Positions 1 through 21,982 are shown, counted from the first letter of the stretch. The stretch: DNA of 64,000 bases from Eleginops maclovinus (GCF_036324505.1 NC_086360.1:3918546-3982545), one strand, 5' to 3'. Notes: a model not told the origin generated them from the letters alone. Translations and numbers: made by a program.

Positions 1-375
1 CTAAATTGAATCCAACCGACCCCCTCGCTAAACCGTACAAAGCCATCCAAACTAGCTGCACCTTTACCAGCTCTGAGAACACTTTAATGATCAATAATTA
101 TAAAACATATCAGAGATATTATTCTGAAATGGACCAATCAAACAATGACTACTTTTACTGTCGCTACTTTAAGTACATTTAGATGAGAGTACTTTCTACT
201 TTCACTGGAGGAACATTTAGAATGCAGGACTTTTACTGTGACAGAGTATTCCTACACTCTGGTACTTCTACTTTACTCAAGTACAAGATCTGAGTACTTC
301 TACTTTTACTCAAGTACAAGACCTGAGTACTTCTACTTTTACTCAAGTACAAGATCTGAGTACTTTTCCTACCTA
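1..375 (-). mobile_element. Truncated copy of a hAT-like non-autonomous element with three tandem 33-bp subunits
   Basis: Positions 50-250 are, in reverse complement, the same sequence as 10745-10995, so these are two dispersed copies of one element. At its left-end side this copy carries about three tandem repeats (roughly 255-365) of a 33-bp subunit that is present once in the 10745 copy. The subunit has the core GAGTACAAGATCTGAGTAC. The same subunit makes up the large array at 47312-50113. I recall this sequence type as a very common teleost hAT-type non-autonomous family with AGTACTT-rich ends. The family name is an inference, but the shared sequence is seen directly. The copy is cut by the window edge. 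Confidence 0.75.
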
Positions 376-979
376 TGGTAACAGAAGGGATGATCCAATA
401 CAAATTTAAGCAGCAATTTCCGCCGAGCCCTCAGATGATGAAAAACTAAACACTTACCAGAACCACAAAAAATGTTGTTTGATCACAGTAAGTGAATTTA
501 CCTATTTTTGAAAACATTGGTCTTGTTTTGTGTCTTTGCCATGATCATTTGACGGATTAGTGAGCACCTTAATACAACCTAAAGTTTGTGAGTCTGTTTT
601 TCTGTTTAGTTGGTGTGAAGTAAAATATTTTGCAAACAAATGTACTGAACTGAAAAAACAAACAAAAACAAATGTTTTATTAGACCGTTTTCTACATCAT
701 TTTTAACATTAAATGCCAGGCGGACGTCATATAAGGAATTAGCTTGGTAAAATGTCCATTGTAATGTGTGCTCTGAGCATTTCTGCAAATCGCAGGACAA
801 ATTGTTTCAATGTTAAACAATTATTTTATGTTAAATCTTCCAGACTGTAGCAAGACGCAAGTAGCCATGGTAGCTAAGGGGGTGGTGCTAATTGAATGTT
901 CAGTTGGTGAATTGAAAAGTAATGAGTCCTAAAACCCGGGAAATACTTTCACCACTTCCTGCTCCCTTGTCTTGAAGTC
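376..979. other. Intergenic, no gene recognised
   Basis: AT-rich sequence without a convincing ORF, RNA gene or classifiable repeat. The longest open frame (606-800, minus, 64 codons) has no recognisable similarity and low coding character. Confidence 0.5.
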
Positions 980-1268
980 GATGTTTTTTTTTATGTCTTT
1001 GTGGTCAGAAGCCTGAATGAGGTCCATTGTTAACTCAAGCTGACGAGATTTTTTGTTCTACGACATAAAAAGAAATTGCAATACATCCCACCCGTTAATT
1101 TCCGAAGCTTCTATGTGTCATGAAAACAGCAGTTGCTAACAAGTGTCTAAATGAAACTACTGAATGTCATCACACCGTACATTAGCCCCTTTAGCTTAAC
1201 GATGGAGGTGCTCAGCCACGTGATTTGTAGTTTGCTTATAGCCAGGATGCAAGAAAAGGAGTAGCACA

Positions 1269-3680
1269 GTGGAAGGAGATGGAGGCAGAGCTAAACAGTT
1301 AAATCTCTTTTACAATAGGGTTGAGTGCCAGGCTTCTGCGGCAATGGCCTGTCCACCCCCGACAGCTACTCCTACCTGTCAACCCCCATCATCAACTCCT
1401 GCTGCACATCCCCTTCATGCCGGGACCACAGACATAGTGGCTTCACTCCTCTCAATCAACAACCACCAGCCAACTTCCAAAGACAAAGAGACTACCCTCC
1501 CCCCACCATCACTGCAGACCAGGTCAGGGGAGAATTGAGGAGACTTCGCCAGGGAAAGGCAGTTGGGCCTGACAGAGTGTGTCCAAGACTGCTCAAAGCC
1601 TGCGCTGCTGAACTGGGGGAGCCTCTTCAACACCTCTTTAACCTGAGCCTCTGACTGGGAAAAGTCCTGGTAATATGGAAGACATCATGCACCATCCCCG
1701 TTCCATAGAAGACACACCCAAGTGAGCTTAACGACTGAAGGCCAGTCGCTCTAACATCACACATGATGAAGACCATGGAGCAACTGGTACTTCACATCCT
1801 CAAACCGCAGGTTCACCACGCACTCGACCCGCTGCAGTTTGCATACCAGGAGAAGGTGGGCGTGGAACATGCTGTCTTATACCTGCTGCACAGAACACAC
1901 TCTCATTTGGACAAGGGGAAAGGTGCTGTGAAAATCTTGTTTTTTAATTTCTCCAGTGCCTTTAACACCATCCAGCCCCTCAGACTGAGAGAAAAGCTCC
2001 TGCAGATGGGGGTGGACACCCACCTCGTATCCTGGATCACAGACTACCTGTCAGAGAAGCCACAGTTTGTCAGATTGAAAGACTGTTTCTCTGACACTGT
2101 GGTCAGTAACACCGGAGCACCACAGGGCACTGTCCTGATCAACCTGTACACGTCTGACTTCTGCTACAACACGGAGTCATGCCACATGCAGAAGTTTTCG
2201 GACGACACTGCAATTGTGGGGTGTATCAGGGATAGGCAGGAGTCGGAGTACAGGAACCTGGTGGATGACGTTGTGCAATGGTGCAAGCATAACCATCTGC
2301 AACTCAACACTTCAAAGACCAAGGAGATGGTGGTGGATTTCCGCAGGTCAAAGCCCACTCTGCTGCCAGTCTGCATAGAGGGGGCCAATGTGGAGGTGTT
2401 CAACACATACAAATACCTGGGGATACACCTGGACGATAAACTGGACTGGTCAGCTAACACTGAGGCGGTGGTGGCGAAGTTCATAGGGGGTTGGCCTGGG
2501 AACTGGAAGGTCACCAGTTCAAGTCCCCGAAAGACCAAGTGCCACCGTGGTGTCCCTGAGCAAGACACTGGTTACCTACACTGCTCCCCGGGCGCCGTAC
2601 AATGGCAGCCCACTGCTCCTAACACTAGGATGGGTCAAATGCAGAGACCGCATTTCGTTGTCCTAGTACTTGTACTGTGTGCAATGACAATAAAGTTGAA
2701 TCTTCATCTTCATCTTCAAGCTACAAGAAAGGGCAGAGCCGGCTCTACTTCATGAGGAAGCTGCGGTCCTTCAATGTCTGTTGCAAGCTCCTCTGTATGT
2801 TTTACCAGTCTGTTGTCATGTTATCTTTAATGCTGTGGTATGTTGGGGAGGCAGTATTAAGAAGAAGGATGCTGGGCGACTGGACAGGCCGGTAAGGAAA
2901 GCTGGCTCTGTTGCTGGCCTTGAGCTCGAGGGTATCACAGCTACTGCAGAGAAAAGGACACTGACCAGACTGCTTACCATCCTCGACAATGATTGTCATT
3001 CACTGCACAGCACTTTCACAAAGCAGAGGAGCATGATCAGCTCAAGACTAAGGGCACTGTCATGCTCAACGGACAGGCTGGGGAAGTAATTTGCACCCAG
3101 GGCTATACATCTCTAGAATGCGTCACTAAGGGGTAGAGGAGAGATTGACTTTTCTGCACAAGTCTGTCTCCCTCTCCACCACTTCCATTTCCACTGCCAC
3201 TTATAACAATGTGTGTTGTCTGACTGTCTACTGGCTATATTAGCCCATATGCACACACCCCTCCCTCCTTCCCCCAACCTGGACTGTGTCCTAACTTTTA
3301 ACTTAATACTTGAATACTGGCTGTAACTTTAATACTTAATACGCTAAGATTTGCTGCTGATTTCTGTGTCCCCCCTACTGTTTACATTATTTTCTATTGT
3401 CCATATTTAATGCTGGTTTTTTAGGCTTTAGCCTTGCACTGTAATACTCCCTTGCACTACACCATGGCACACATTCTCCTTGAGCACCTTACAATGCACA
3501 CTGAATCACAGGATCAGGCCCTGCCACTGCAAGTGTCCTATGCCTATACTTTTTCTATTTACATTCATGTGGATTTTTATATCGTCCTTTTTTTTGTTGT
3601 ATGTGTATGTTGTGTGTGTTCTATAAGCTACTGGAGTCCTTGAATTTCCCTCGTGATCAATAAAGTATCTATCTAGCCTT
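1269..3680 (+). mobile_element. Degenerate L2-like non-LTR retrotransposon (LINE)
   Basis: Open frames 1325-1654 and 1763-2487 read as consecutive reverse-transcriptase segments of a fish L2/CR1-type LINE: TADQVRGELRRLRQGKAVGP, then a fingers/palm part with FSSAFNTIQPLRLREKLLQM, GAPQGT and FSDDTAIVG, then a C-terminal part after 2720 (KKGQSRLYFMRKLRSFNV). The 3' end (3640-3680) has the TGAATTTCCC and ATCAATAAAGTATCTATCT tail usual for this group. The copy is dead. A stop at about 1652 separates the first two segments. The first catalytic Asp (usual FxDFSSAF) reads FFNFSSAF. About six codons are missing after GAPQGTVL. A SINE sits at about 2464-2719. Further frameshifts follow at 2700-3090. 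Confidence 0.85.
2464..2719 (+). mobile_element. tRNA-derived SINE inserted in the LINE reverse-transcriptase frame
   Basis: The segment begins with an A-box-like stretch (GTGGCGAAGTTCATAGGGGG), then a B-box-like CCAGTTCAAGTCCCC at about 2513. The body contains CTGCTCCCCGGGCGCC, and the tail GACAATAAAGTTGAATC is followed by short TTCATC repeats. This layout resembles the MERMAID/AFC-type SINEs of percomorph fish as I remember them. It interrupts the LINE protein between the TEAV and YKKGQSR motifs, so it inserted after the LINE did. Confidence 0.8.
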
Positions 3681-4122
3681 ACATTATCTTATTATTGAAA
3701 ATTGCATTAAAGCATAATATACATAATATCCCGCTGAACAAAAAGTTTCATAAATGTGTGTTTGTCACAGATCTTACTTGCTGCAATACACCGAAATCCA
3801 ATGGGGATTTTTCCTTTGGCTTTTTTGGAGGGAGCTCTTTGCTATGCTAACTTCCGGGTCGGCTTACAAAAACACGTCATCACTGCACCGCTCTATAAGG
3901 TGTTCTTTAATAGAATTTGCATTTACGTATTCACATCACATTAGTTACTCTCTAAACGTTCACACAAGGCATCAAAACATCCTCTGCACTCCATCCATCA
4001 ATTAACAATGACATTTCATTTAGAGCCCTCACAGTGAACTGGTATTCTACAGTTATGGTTAATCAATCAATTATATATCAAGAGGTTTTATACAGACACT
4101 GGAACATCACAACAGGAACATC

Positions 4123-13030
<8,908 letters not shown>

Positions 13031-16000
13031 GTCTGCACATTAACACACACACGTCTTTTTTACATGTCTTGTATGTAACTCCTTACACGGACATATAAAT
13101 CCATACTCAGCTGATTGTTCAGTTATTTTTTGTTGCTCTTATCAAGAGCTACAGCTGATCAACATTGATTCTATTCTCCAAAAATCCTACACAAAATGCT
13201 ACAGGAAACTATAAAGCTTGCAGGGTATATTCGTTTAAATCACAAAATGTAATTTTGATAAATAGCTTTACATCTAAGTGTATGCTTATTGTATGTAGAT
13301 ATATTATTTAATATGTCAGTTAAGTGTGTTAGCATGCTAAAAATATTTAACACAAAGTAAAGCTGAGGTTGACGATGTCATTGGTTCTCTAGGTATCTGG
13401 TCATAAACCAAAGTATTAGACACATAAATCATGATGGCACTCGATAAAGTCAGAGGACCACCAAAGTAATTCCAGCTCATCCAGAGGGGAACATGAATGG
13501 ACGTAGACTCCGTGACGTCACACTATATTTCCACAAGGTCTATCTGAACGTCAATGTGGTTGACTTGCTGCTGACTCAAAGTGGAGTGGTGATAAAGATT
13601 ACATTAATGTATCAGTTGCCTGATGGGGACACTGCATGATAAATTTTAATTGTAAGAAGAGTTCATTTGCATCAAATTATCGACTTTTATCAATTAAAAA
13701 TTATGTTTAGCATATCTTAGAATAAAGACTGAAAGTAGAGGGAAACAGCTAGCCTAACTCGTACAACAGATCAGAGCCCACTGTGGACGGTTTGAGTCTG
13801 CTGTCTCAGACTAATATCTGGAGTCTCTGGTAATATCAGAGGGTCCTGTTGTCTTATTAAAGATCAGCTGTGATATGAAATCGTCATTGTGTTTCTTTAT
13901 TACAGCATATGAACAATATAAAGCATAATACATCACATACATTAAGATATTGATTATACTGCCAATTGTATATCAAGGTTTGTTTCCCCGCGTTGAATGT
14001 ATTACCTTCCTCAAAACACATTTGCGTAGCAATGTTTTTAATTCCATAAATCCCACACTGTTTACATGCATTTTCAGCAGCTCAGTCATTTTCCTTACTG
14101 CTGAGCACATTACGCACAAGCACTGCAGTAGTTGTGATAAGTTTTCATTATAGGGCAATTATAAGGTCAATCATTTTTTTAATGACACCCCTTAGTTTAC
14201 GGGCAAATACCTGCAACCCATTTTGTGTTTACTGATTATTAGCTGATATCAGCATGTTAACACGCAATGTTAGCATCACTGTACAGACTACATTCATACC
14301 ATCATGTTCTAGTTTTAAAACACCTGACTTATTATTTATACCTAGCGTCCTCAACTATCTGGTGTTTTAGAATCCCTGAAACGGAGAGGTTCAAAATCTT
14401 TGGTTCGAAAACCTCTTCAGTTTTCAGGCTATACTGACCTTGTATTCAATGCTCACAGCTGTTGAGCTGTTCAATTCAATATTGTAATATACTACTGCCT
14501 AAACACAGAGGACATTCCTTTTGTTAGATGCTGTTTTATACCCCTCTATTATTGTTAGTTCAGAAACAAACAGTAAATGAACAAAGGATCAATTCTGCTT
14601 TCAGTAACGTTGCCAGAAACTCAAAACCGCCAGAGTGAGAACAGACCAAACCGAACCAAAGGCAAAGTAAGGCATTTGATGACGAATTGTCTTGAAACAT
14701 AATATAATAAAACTTTGTAATTGTTCATTTTGGTTGCCATACCGGATTTGTATCTCACTACAAAGTGGACCAACCACACCAACGATCCATCATGAGTTAG
14801 CAATGTTCGTTAGAGCTAGCTGATAAGATAGATGTTGGTGAATAGCTACAGTGCTAAGCTGAACAACGTATATTCATTTGTATTAATATAAAAACGTTTT
14901 TTTTTGCTGTGTTGTTGTTGTTTTAAATGATCACTGTAGCCTTTTAGGGGTAAATTGCTCTATTTTATCATGGGAAGTACAAAAATACTCTAAGATGCTC
15001 TATAAATACAAACTAAATGCTGATTAGACGACCTGCTTTCAAATGTAAAGTGATGAGCAGTAAGATATTGATTCAGTGCGAATAATACATTTTGAATAAA
15101 AACTTTGAAACGTAATGGTTTTTTTCTTATAGCTTGAACTCAGGCTGACCGGCTCTTTACTGCTCGTCTGTTCTGACTGCAGATTGGTTTAAAAGCTCTT
15201 TCCTCCCTCACTAATACAGTTATCTCTCTCTCACTTACAAACACACATGCACACACACACAAGCGCACACACACACACACACCACCTTTCATTCTGTTAT
15301 CTCTGTCAATCACGCTCTCTCTCTCTCATGTTCGATGGAACATTGATGTGAAATGTAATTTTGCGTCTGAATCTTTAGTTTAACATGATATAAAACAACA
15401 CTACAGAACATCACTAACTCTGCAAATCATCTTCAGTTTAAAATTGGATATAATTTACATTTTTGTGATTTCCATTTAACATCTTGTCTCTCTGTTACTT
15501 ACAACAATAGCAACAAGTGAGTCGTTGCTCCATACATGAATACACAACCTGACCTGAATAAGCTGCGGACACACATTTCATTCTACCACTGACAAAAGCA
15601 GTATAATAAATAAAATACAATCAAAACAAAAAAATGTAGTCTTTAATTAAACATAAATATATATTTTAACATCTACTGAACAAAATAAAACTAACGTGAA
15701 AGTCAAAACTAAGAGGAAAAAAGGAATAACTTGAAATAGACAATAAAAAAATAAATAACAAGAATAAATTTCAAACTACAACAGAAATTTAAACTTATCT
15801 CGTATTGGAGGAAAATGTTATTAAAACGTAATTTCAATCGAACAAATATGACTTTAGAGGGGTGAATTAAATCAAATAGGTAGGAAAATATAAGCTCAAT
15901 TGAAAAAAACTTAAGACTTAACTAAAAGAAAATGTATCTGAAATATTAAAAAACATTTATATATAATGTATCTTAAATAAAAGAAATACAAAAAGTATAT

Positions 16001-16220
16001 AAACATATAAATAAATATAATACATTTAAATATATATTTATATAATATGCTGTGTATATATAATAAATATATTAGAACAAAAGCTGAAATAGGACTCACC
16101 TTATGTATAAATTAGCTAACTTTAAAACCTGATGATTCATGCTAGCCTATAAAGCAGAATTTAAATTAGAAAATAAAACTCACTTCAGTTATTCACAGTG
16201 AGCTGGTAAAAAGTGGGTCC
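13031..16220. other. Upstream region or 5' intron of slc18a1, no coding feature seen
   Basis: AT-rich sequence with short open frames only. A short (CA)n lies at 15242-15283. The start codon at 13030 follows GTGCAGAC, which could be an acceptor. If so, this region is an intron reaching to a 5' non-coding exon near 16221-16262. No recognisable gene or RNA. Confidence 0.45.
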
Positions 16221-16262
16221 TACCTGGACTGATGAGGCTCTTTTTCTGGTTCCTTCGGCTGC
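16221..16262 (-). other. Candidate 5' exon on the minus strand (donor at 16221)
   Basis: On the minus strand TTAGCAG precedes CCGAAGGAACCAGAAAAAGA, and the segment ends CAGTCCAG before GTAGGA, a good donor. It could be a 5' untranslated exon of slc18a1, whose ATG at 13030 lies two bases after an AG. It could equally be a chance pair of sites. The evidence is splice consensus only. Confidence 0.25.
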
Positions 16263-16385
16263 TAACGCACCAACAATATGTATGGGAGGATAGAGGAAAG
16301 GAGACAAGGGGACGTGGAAGGATGAAAAAAGAGGAGGTTGATGCTCTTTTATTCTGAAAAAAACAGATGGCATGTAGATGCACAC

Positions 16386-16645
<260 letters not shown>

Positions 16646-16754
16646 GTTTGCACTGCCTGTCTCTCCATTTGATGTTTTTCAGGCAGGTCCTCTCACACAT
16701 GCGGTCACTTAACAAATAATTCACAAAACAAATATAATATTCAGAATTTTAAAG

Positions 16755-16892
16755 GTTACATTCTGTGTTATTGTGTTTGTGTAGTTCAGAAAACTGCCGG
16801 CTGGCCTCACTGTACCGCTGATTATTCTTTTCCACATCTTCCACCAGTTGTTGTAGACCTTCTTCAGGCAGCTGCAGGTTAAAGGGCTGCAG
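16755..16892 (-). other. Possible minus-strand terminal exon of unknown gene
   Basis: After CACCTGCAG on the minus strand, an open frame of 45 codons runs to a TAA. It contains LQLPEEGLQQLVEDVEKNN, then QRYSEASRQFSELHKH: charged, helix-like and with good codon-like composition. I do not recognise it. No AATAAA is seen within about 60 nt of the stop. It may be a fragment of a decayed gene or chance. Confidence 0.2.
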
Positions 16893-17272
16893 GTGATGTT
16901 TGTAGGAGGAGGGGGGGGGGGGGAGTCGACCTGCACGGGTCGTTAGTCCTGGAGAATAGCCATGCAGTGGCAACAGAGAGAAAGAAATGATAATGTCATG
17001 GCTCACCTGATCCGTTTCCTTTGGATTTCCATTGTCATGCAAATACTGGAAACACTTTTATAGCAATAAAATACCACACAGTATCTATCAATCAATCAAA
17101 TTCAACAATATTACGCATTTGTATCAGGAGGCTTTACGGTCTGCATAGCTCAACATCCTCTGTCCTTAGTAACCTAAATTAACCAGGAAAAGTAGAAGTA
17201 ACATCGGGGAGAGCTTCAGGAGGGATCCCTCCCCAGGACGGGCAAACGTTCCAAAGGTTTCGTGTACGTACA

Positions 17273-17720
17273 TTAAAGGGCCCTATTCCGCTAATTTCCA
17301 GCTTCATATCAGTATGTAGTATCTCTCCTGTGACATGTCTCCATGCTGTAATGTTCAAAAAGCTCTTTATTTTTCTCATACTGCCTTTGCTGCAGCAACT
17401 CTGTTCACCCTTGGTCTGAAACCAGAGCCCAGACTGCTCTGATTGGTTAGCTGGCCGGCTCTGTTGTGATTGGTCAACTGCTTCGAGATGCCCCTCCCCA
17501 ATGTCAGCATGAGCGTTACAGATGATGTCAGTGTTTACATCACTTTATTTATTTTTTTGAGCTAAATAAACTAGCACAAACACTTACTTAAATCATTGGG
17601 GTCTAAAAGTTGGGAAATGCACTAAACGTTGTGAGAGTAACTCCCTCAGAGGGAACACAGGGATTTTAGCCTTCGCAGACCATTTACATGCACAAAAACC
17701 TGTACAACACACTACAAAAG
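17273..17720 (+). mobile_element. piggyBac-like non-autonomous element
   Basis: Begins TTAAAGGGCCCTATTCCGCT. The body contains GCTGTAATGTTCAAAAAGCT, CTCTGATTGGTTAGCTGG, GAGATGCCCCTCCCC and CCATTTACATGCACAAAAAC. Parts are shared with 12470-12768 and, inverted, with 44450-44695. The TTAA at the end fits a piggyBac target site. Family membership is from memory. Confidence 0.5.
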
Positions 17721-17879
17721 AAAGTGCTGTTTACAGATGGAGCATTGTAGTCTTCAACATCAAAAATAACAATTGAGACATTTTGCGTCCTGTGCCTGTG
17801 ATGGTGATGGCCTTGCAATAGGGCCTTTCTAGTGTCCCAACTACGAAGTGCTTTTATATTACATGTCAACCTTCACTCA

Positions 17880-18062
17880 TCACTGTATCATACATTTATG
17901 GCAGAGCCTGCTATGCCAGGTGCCAGTCTCCCCACAGATTCTTGCCCAAGGATACTGACATGGAGACTGGGAGAACCACAGATCAAACTGCTGATCTTCC
18001 CATCATTGGACCACCTGCTCTACTTCCTGAGCCGCGGTAGCCCCCTGGTTAGGGTTTCCTCA
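17880..18062 (-). mobile_element. tRNA-derived SINE
   Basis: On the minus strand the 5' part reads GGCTCAGGAAGTAGAGCAGG, an A-box-type start common in fish SINEs. It is followed by a degenerate B-box (GCAGTTTGATCTGTGG) and a CTTGGGCAAGA motif. No coding capacity. Confidence 0.6.
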
Positions 18063-18829
18063 TCGAAAATGGGCTTATGTTCTTTAGCCCTATGAGCTGC
18101 TCTGTTGACAATGGTGTTTCTGACCTTCAGTTAGTTTCCTTTCTTCATCATTAAATGTTCTTTTTTGACATTTTTATATTTTATGTTCATGTTTGTTTAT
18201 TTCATCAATTTTTAATTTTCACATTGTGTGCAATGCCTTGTTTATATACTACTGTGATCTTTATTGATCCCAAATACCTTATCTCATCCTTTTTTTGTTT
18301 GTTTGTTTTTGTTTACCTTTGTATTGGTTTGTTGAGTGGATTTGGAGTTCTTCGCAAGACTGACTAAGTTACCATTGATTATTGTTGCTTTACTTCTAGT
18401 AAACTAAGTGTGGATGTGAGCTTGTGATTTTGGAGCCTTTTCCTTTCTTCCCCTCCTCCTGGGGCTTCTCTGGCACCCTCTTCTGTAGTCCTAATGTTAT
18501 TAAAGTATAAATATTTTACAGCAACAAACATATTTAATAAGAAGGTTAATCTTTATTTTTAATGTGGTTTCTGTTCCAGCTATGTCTCAATCTTAAAATC
18601 TTAAACGTTTTTTTTCTACTCTTTGTTCAAGAACGCCTACTTTTGGGGTAGCATTCTCTGGTGTTTCCCAGAGTGCCGTTTTACAGTTCTTGTTTTCAGG
18701 GGTCTTTATGTGCCCTGGTTACAACGGCAAAATAATGATCCAGGGAAAACCATTGCTCCCTGTTCCTAATTCACAAACACAGCATAGCTTTATAAACACC
18801 ATATTACATGGCTTGGTTGAACACTTGAA

Positions 18830-19445
18830 TCTGATTGGTCAATATGGACTTTTCGCTTACTAGACCGTTTTTAAGGAGGATGTGCAGTCATATCAATCCG
18901 CAGAAAGAAGTCCAGTAGATTTAACATCAGCTGTGGACAAGTTTGTATTCCAATACTTTTGAGATATACATTTTTATATTTGTGGAGAGCACAAAACTTT
19001 GGATTCATGATGGCTAAACTGTCCCCAGTAAAGAAAAAGGCAACAACATAAGGAGGAGGTTAAAAGACTGAGTGCTGGACGCCAGCGACATCAACAGAAG
19101 AAGACAGACGGGAAGTAAACACTAACAGGAACACAGTATGGGCTCTGGCAGTGTTTAAAGACTGGTTATTGGAAAATAAAAATGTAAACAGACTTGGACA
19201 GTTACAGAAAACCAAGATCAGTGCTGCCTTCATTTTAAGTTACAATGCTGACGCTGCAGTTCCAGACGTTGGTACGCAGTGGAATCAATAATGTTTAAAT
19301 CAATAAAATAATTTAAATCAATATTGTGAGTCAGTTCATTGGTTCATTAAGTATGTCGTGGTGTTATAAGCGGGACAATGTGCTCCGCTTCGCATCGAGG
19401 GTTGTTCATTCAATAATGACCGCCTCGCTGCACATTATCCCTTAA
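18830..19445 (+). mobile_element. Degenerate transposon fragment, Crypton/DUF3504-like
   Basis: Around 19138-19260 the plus strand can be read as TVWALAVFKDWLLENKNVN, then KTKISAAFILSYNADAAV. This resembles the WA(V/L)xxFxDWL motif found at the N-terminus of Crypton-type or DUF3504 recombinases in fish genomes. The right side holds ATAAGCGGGACAATGTGCTC, facing ACATTATCCCTTAATT as a partial inverted repeat. The fragment is short and frame-broken, and assignment is tentative. Confidence 0.3.
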
Positions 19446-19599
19446 TTAGAAAATGGATCAGCAGATTCATTTTTCTCGCTTGCGTCTCACGGCTTCTGTA
19501 CGGTCTGTACTTTTATATAAAACTTTATTCTGCTAACTGTCTGAATTCCCTGGTAGAAAACATATTAGATTCTGATTTGGACCCAGTCATTCATATCAA

Positions 19600-19784
19600 A
19601 AAAATAACTGGACATATTAAAAAGTCTTTATTGAAAGAACAATTGTGTTCAGAGACACTAAGAGACTCCGAAACTGTTAATCAACTTTAATCACCCGTAA
19701 ACACTCACACATCCGCCCGCCTGACGGAGACAGCTTCTGCTCTAATGAGTCTTTATCCCAACATTCAAACCACATAAAGGAAAA

Positions 19785-19856
<72 letters not shown>

Positions 19857-20010
19857 CTCTACCTGTCTCGTGCCTCCAGGTGTTTTCATCTCTCTGTGGT
19901 CTCTGCGGTGTCACATATCAAACGTCCCGCCTTCACCTGAGGCTTCCAGGAAGGAAGCGCTGTCTCCACCGACTGATGCGGTCGAGCTTCAAACGCACCT
20001 TCAAAAACTT
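19600..20010 (-). other. Unexplained minus-strand exon-like signals
   Basis: On the minus strand a strong pyrimidine tract ending CCTGTCTCTCAG precedes an exon-like 74-nt segment (20010-19937), which ends CCTCAG before GTGAAG. Further down, an open frame (SLEQKLSPSGGRMCECLRV) reaches a stop at 19677, and an AATAAA (TTTATT on the plus strand, about 19628-19634) follows about 45 nt later. A (TG)n tract at 19785-19855 lies between. I recognise no protein. It may be a small gene, a non-coding transcript or chance. Confidence 0.25.
19785..19855. repeat. (CA)n microsatellite
   Basis: About 35 CA units upstream of the Dickkopf-like gene. Confidence 0.95.
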
Positions 20011-20044
20011 CTGAGAGACAGGACGGATCAGAGGGGAGCAGAGG

Positions 20045-20056
20045 GGTATAAAAACA
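20045..20056 (+). promoter_or_regulatory. TATA-like box upstream of the Dickkopf-like gene
   Basis: GTATAAAAAC at 20045-20055 is a good TATA match on the plus strand, about 515 bp before the ATG at 20569. If used it would give a 5' UTR of about 490 nt or a spliced leader. No transcript evidence is available. Confidence 0.25.
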
Positions 20057-20568
20057 AGCGCACCTGAAGGAGAAAACAGACCTAGCAGCGAGGATCTGAC
20101 AACATACTGGCATTAAGAACTAATTTTAGTCTGAAGTAAATCTAAATTCTATTTAAAAAGACAAATAATTAATCGTGAGGTTAGAATAGCCCCTGGACTT
20201 AAAATTATTCTTGTTATTTGAACAATTTTTAGAAAACGTATAGTTAAAGCAGCAGGAATATCTTTTTTGTATTATTATTATTTAACTTTTGTAAGGAGAA
20301 AAAGATTCTGTACTGATTTAAACATTTTTTTCTAAGAAACATATCCATTATTAGAATCGAAAAAAAGAAAGACAGAAAACAAGCTGAGAGATCCACATGT
20401 CAAAGCTGCAAACAACAGAGCAGAAATTATACTTGGGTAAATTAGATAAAAATCTGCAGTTTTAAAGTAGGTTGTTCAAAGCATTTCTGCTGGTTTCATC
20501 CCCTCTGTTGGGACTGAGAGAAGGAAAATAAAGGAGGATCGAGCAGTGATTGATCAGCCGGTGGGAAG

Positions 20569-20919
20569 ATGTGGATTTGGCGCAGCTTCCTGTGTGTGTC
20601 TGTGGTGTGTGGCCTGGCCCTGGACTCCAACACCATCAGATCCTCTAAAGAGCAACAGGGCTCCGAGCTTCCGGTAAGACAAATGATCAGAATGAATACT
20701 GCACCATATTTTAACAGGAGATCATGTATTTTATCCTGCACTAGATCCATCTGACAACTGGAGTTATTATCAACTCTACACATTTACTAACTTTAGTACG
20801 GAGAAGTGAGTAAGACCAAGTGTGTCCATCTGTTCAAAAGGTTATCTTAATTTGAGTATTTTTATTTTGAAGACTTTTAATATTCATTTTGGTTTATCTA
20901 ACAACTGGAGTTTATTTAC

Positions 20920-20971
<52 letters not shown>

Positions 20972-21982
20972 AATAATAATAATAATAATAATTAAACGAG
21001 CAAAATTCAGATTCATTATACAGGGGGTAGAATACAAAAGACAACAATAACAAAGGAGTCAGGAGTCATGTGTAAATCACATCAGATAAAAACATTACAA
21101 TAACAAAACAAAATATGTGTTTGTGGCTGTTAAATGTACATACAAATAATGCTGATTCTTTATCAAATGGTTTATAAGGGTTATTCGTTGCCCTTTCATG
21201 TTTTTTTAATAAACTAAACTATTTCAATTATATTCTTTATACAACAAATTACATCATGTCTTGGTGTTAAAGGAACAGCACCAAGAGTGTAAAACTGTTT
21301 CTGAGTATGCAACAATTTATATTTAAAGGTAGTGATTTTAATTTAACTTGTTTATTTTTGAGAGTATCAGGCTGTTTAGAGTTTAATGTTCTTTGTCGAG
21401 AGATGATTATTAGCTCCATTTATGTGATTTGGTGTCAATTATATATTAACATCCGGGTGTGGCTGACATTTTTAGTTTAATGTTTTACACGAAAAGGAGA
21501 CATTTGAAGGTATCAAAACTGATTCAAAAACCAAGAAAAGTATACAGATGACAGGTGTACATCTTAGTTTATGTCATTATGTAACTACGGAACCCTCTCA
21601 GTTCAATAAAATGTTAAAGTTAGTGACGTAGAATAAACATGTCTGTAATTCCGAGGGATCATGTGATCTGAATTAAGGTTTTTTTAATGACATTTCATTA
21701 AGCCTACATTTCATTCAAGTGTATTCAGCAATGAGGATACAGTTCAGAAGAGCAAGTACATAAACTTTCAAAGAGCAATATCTTTCAAAGTGCTTTGTAG
21801 TAGTTTTATGTCTTTTTGTGGTCCTTCTGATTCTCTTTGTAGTCATTTTCAAACACTTCGCTCTCATTTTGTGTCACTTTGAACTCATTTTGGGACTCTT
21901 TATAGTCATTTTTTTATATCTGTGAATTTTAGCCCCTTTTCTTAATCCATGTGAGCCTCTTTGTGAAGGCCAAAAGAGGGCC

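Larger units (their letters stand above)
980..3905 (+). mobile_element. Dispersed repeat copy split by a LINE insertion (outer parts 980-1265 and 3728-3905)
   Basis: The left part (with GCTTCTATGTGT and CCTTTAGCTTA near 1110-1200) matches the reverse complement of about 22880-23060. The right part (3735-3900, with CCGCTGAACAAAA and ACTTCCGGGTCGGC) matches the reverse complements of 22745-22890 and 58500-58705. In the 22.7-23.1 kb copy the two parts are contiguous, so here they were separated by the LINE at about 1269-3680. The family is unclassified by me. It has no long ORF. The short open frames in it (such as 3754-4005) are not genes. Confidence 0.65.
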
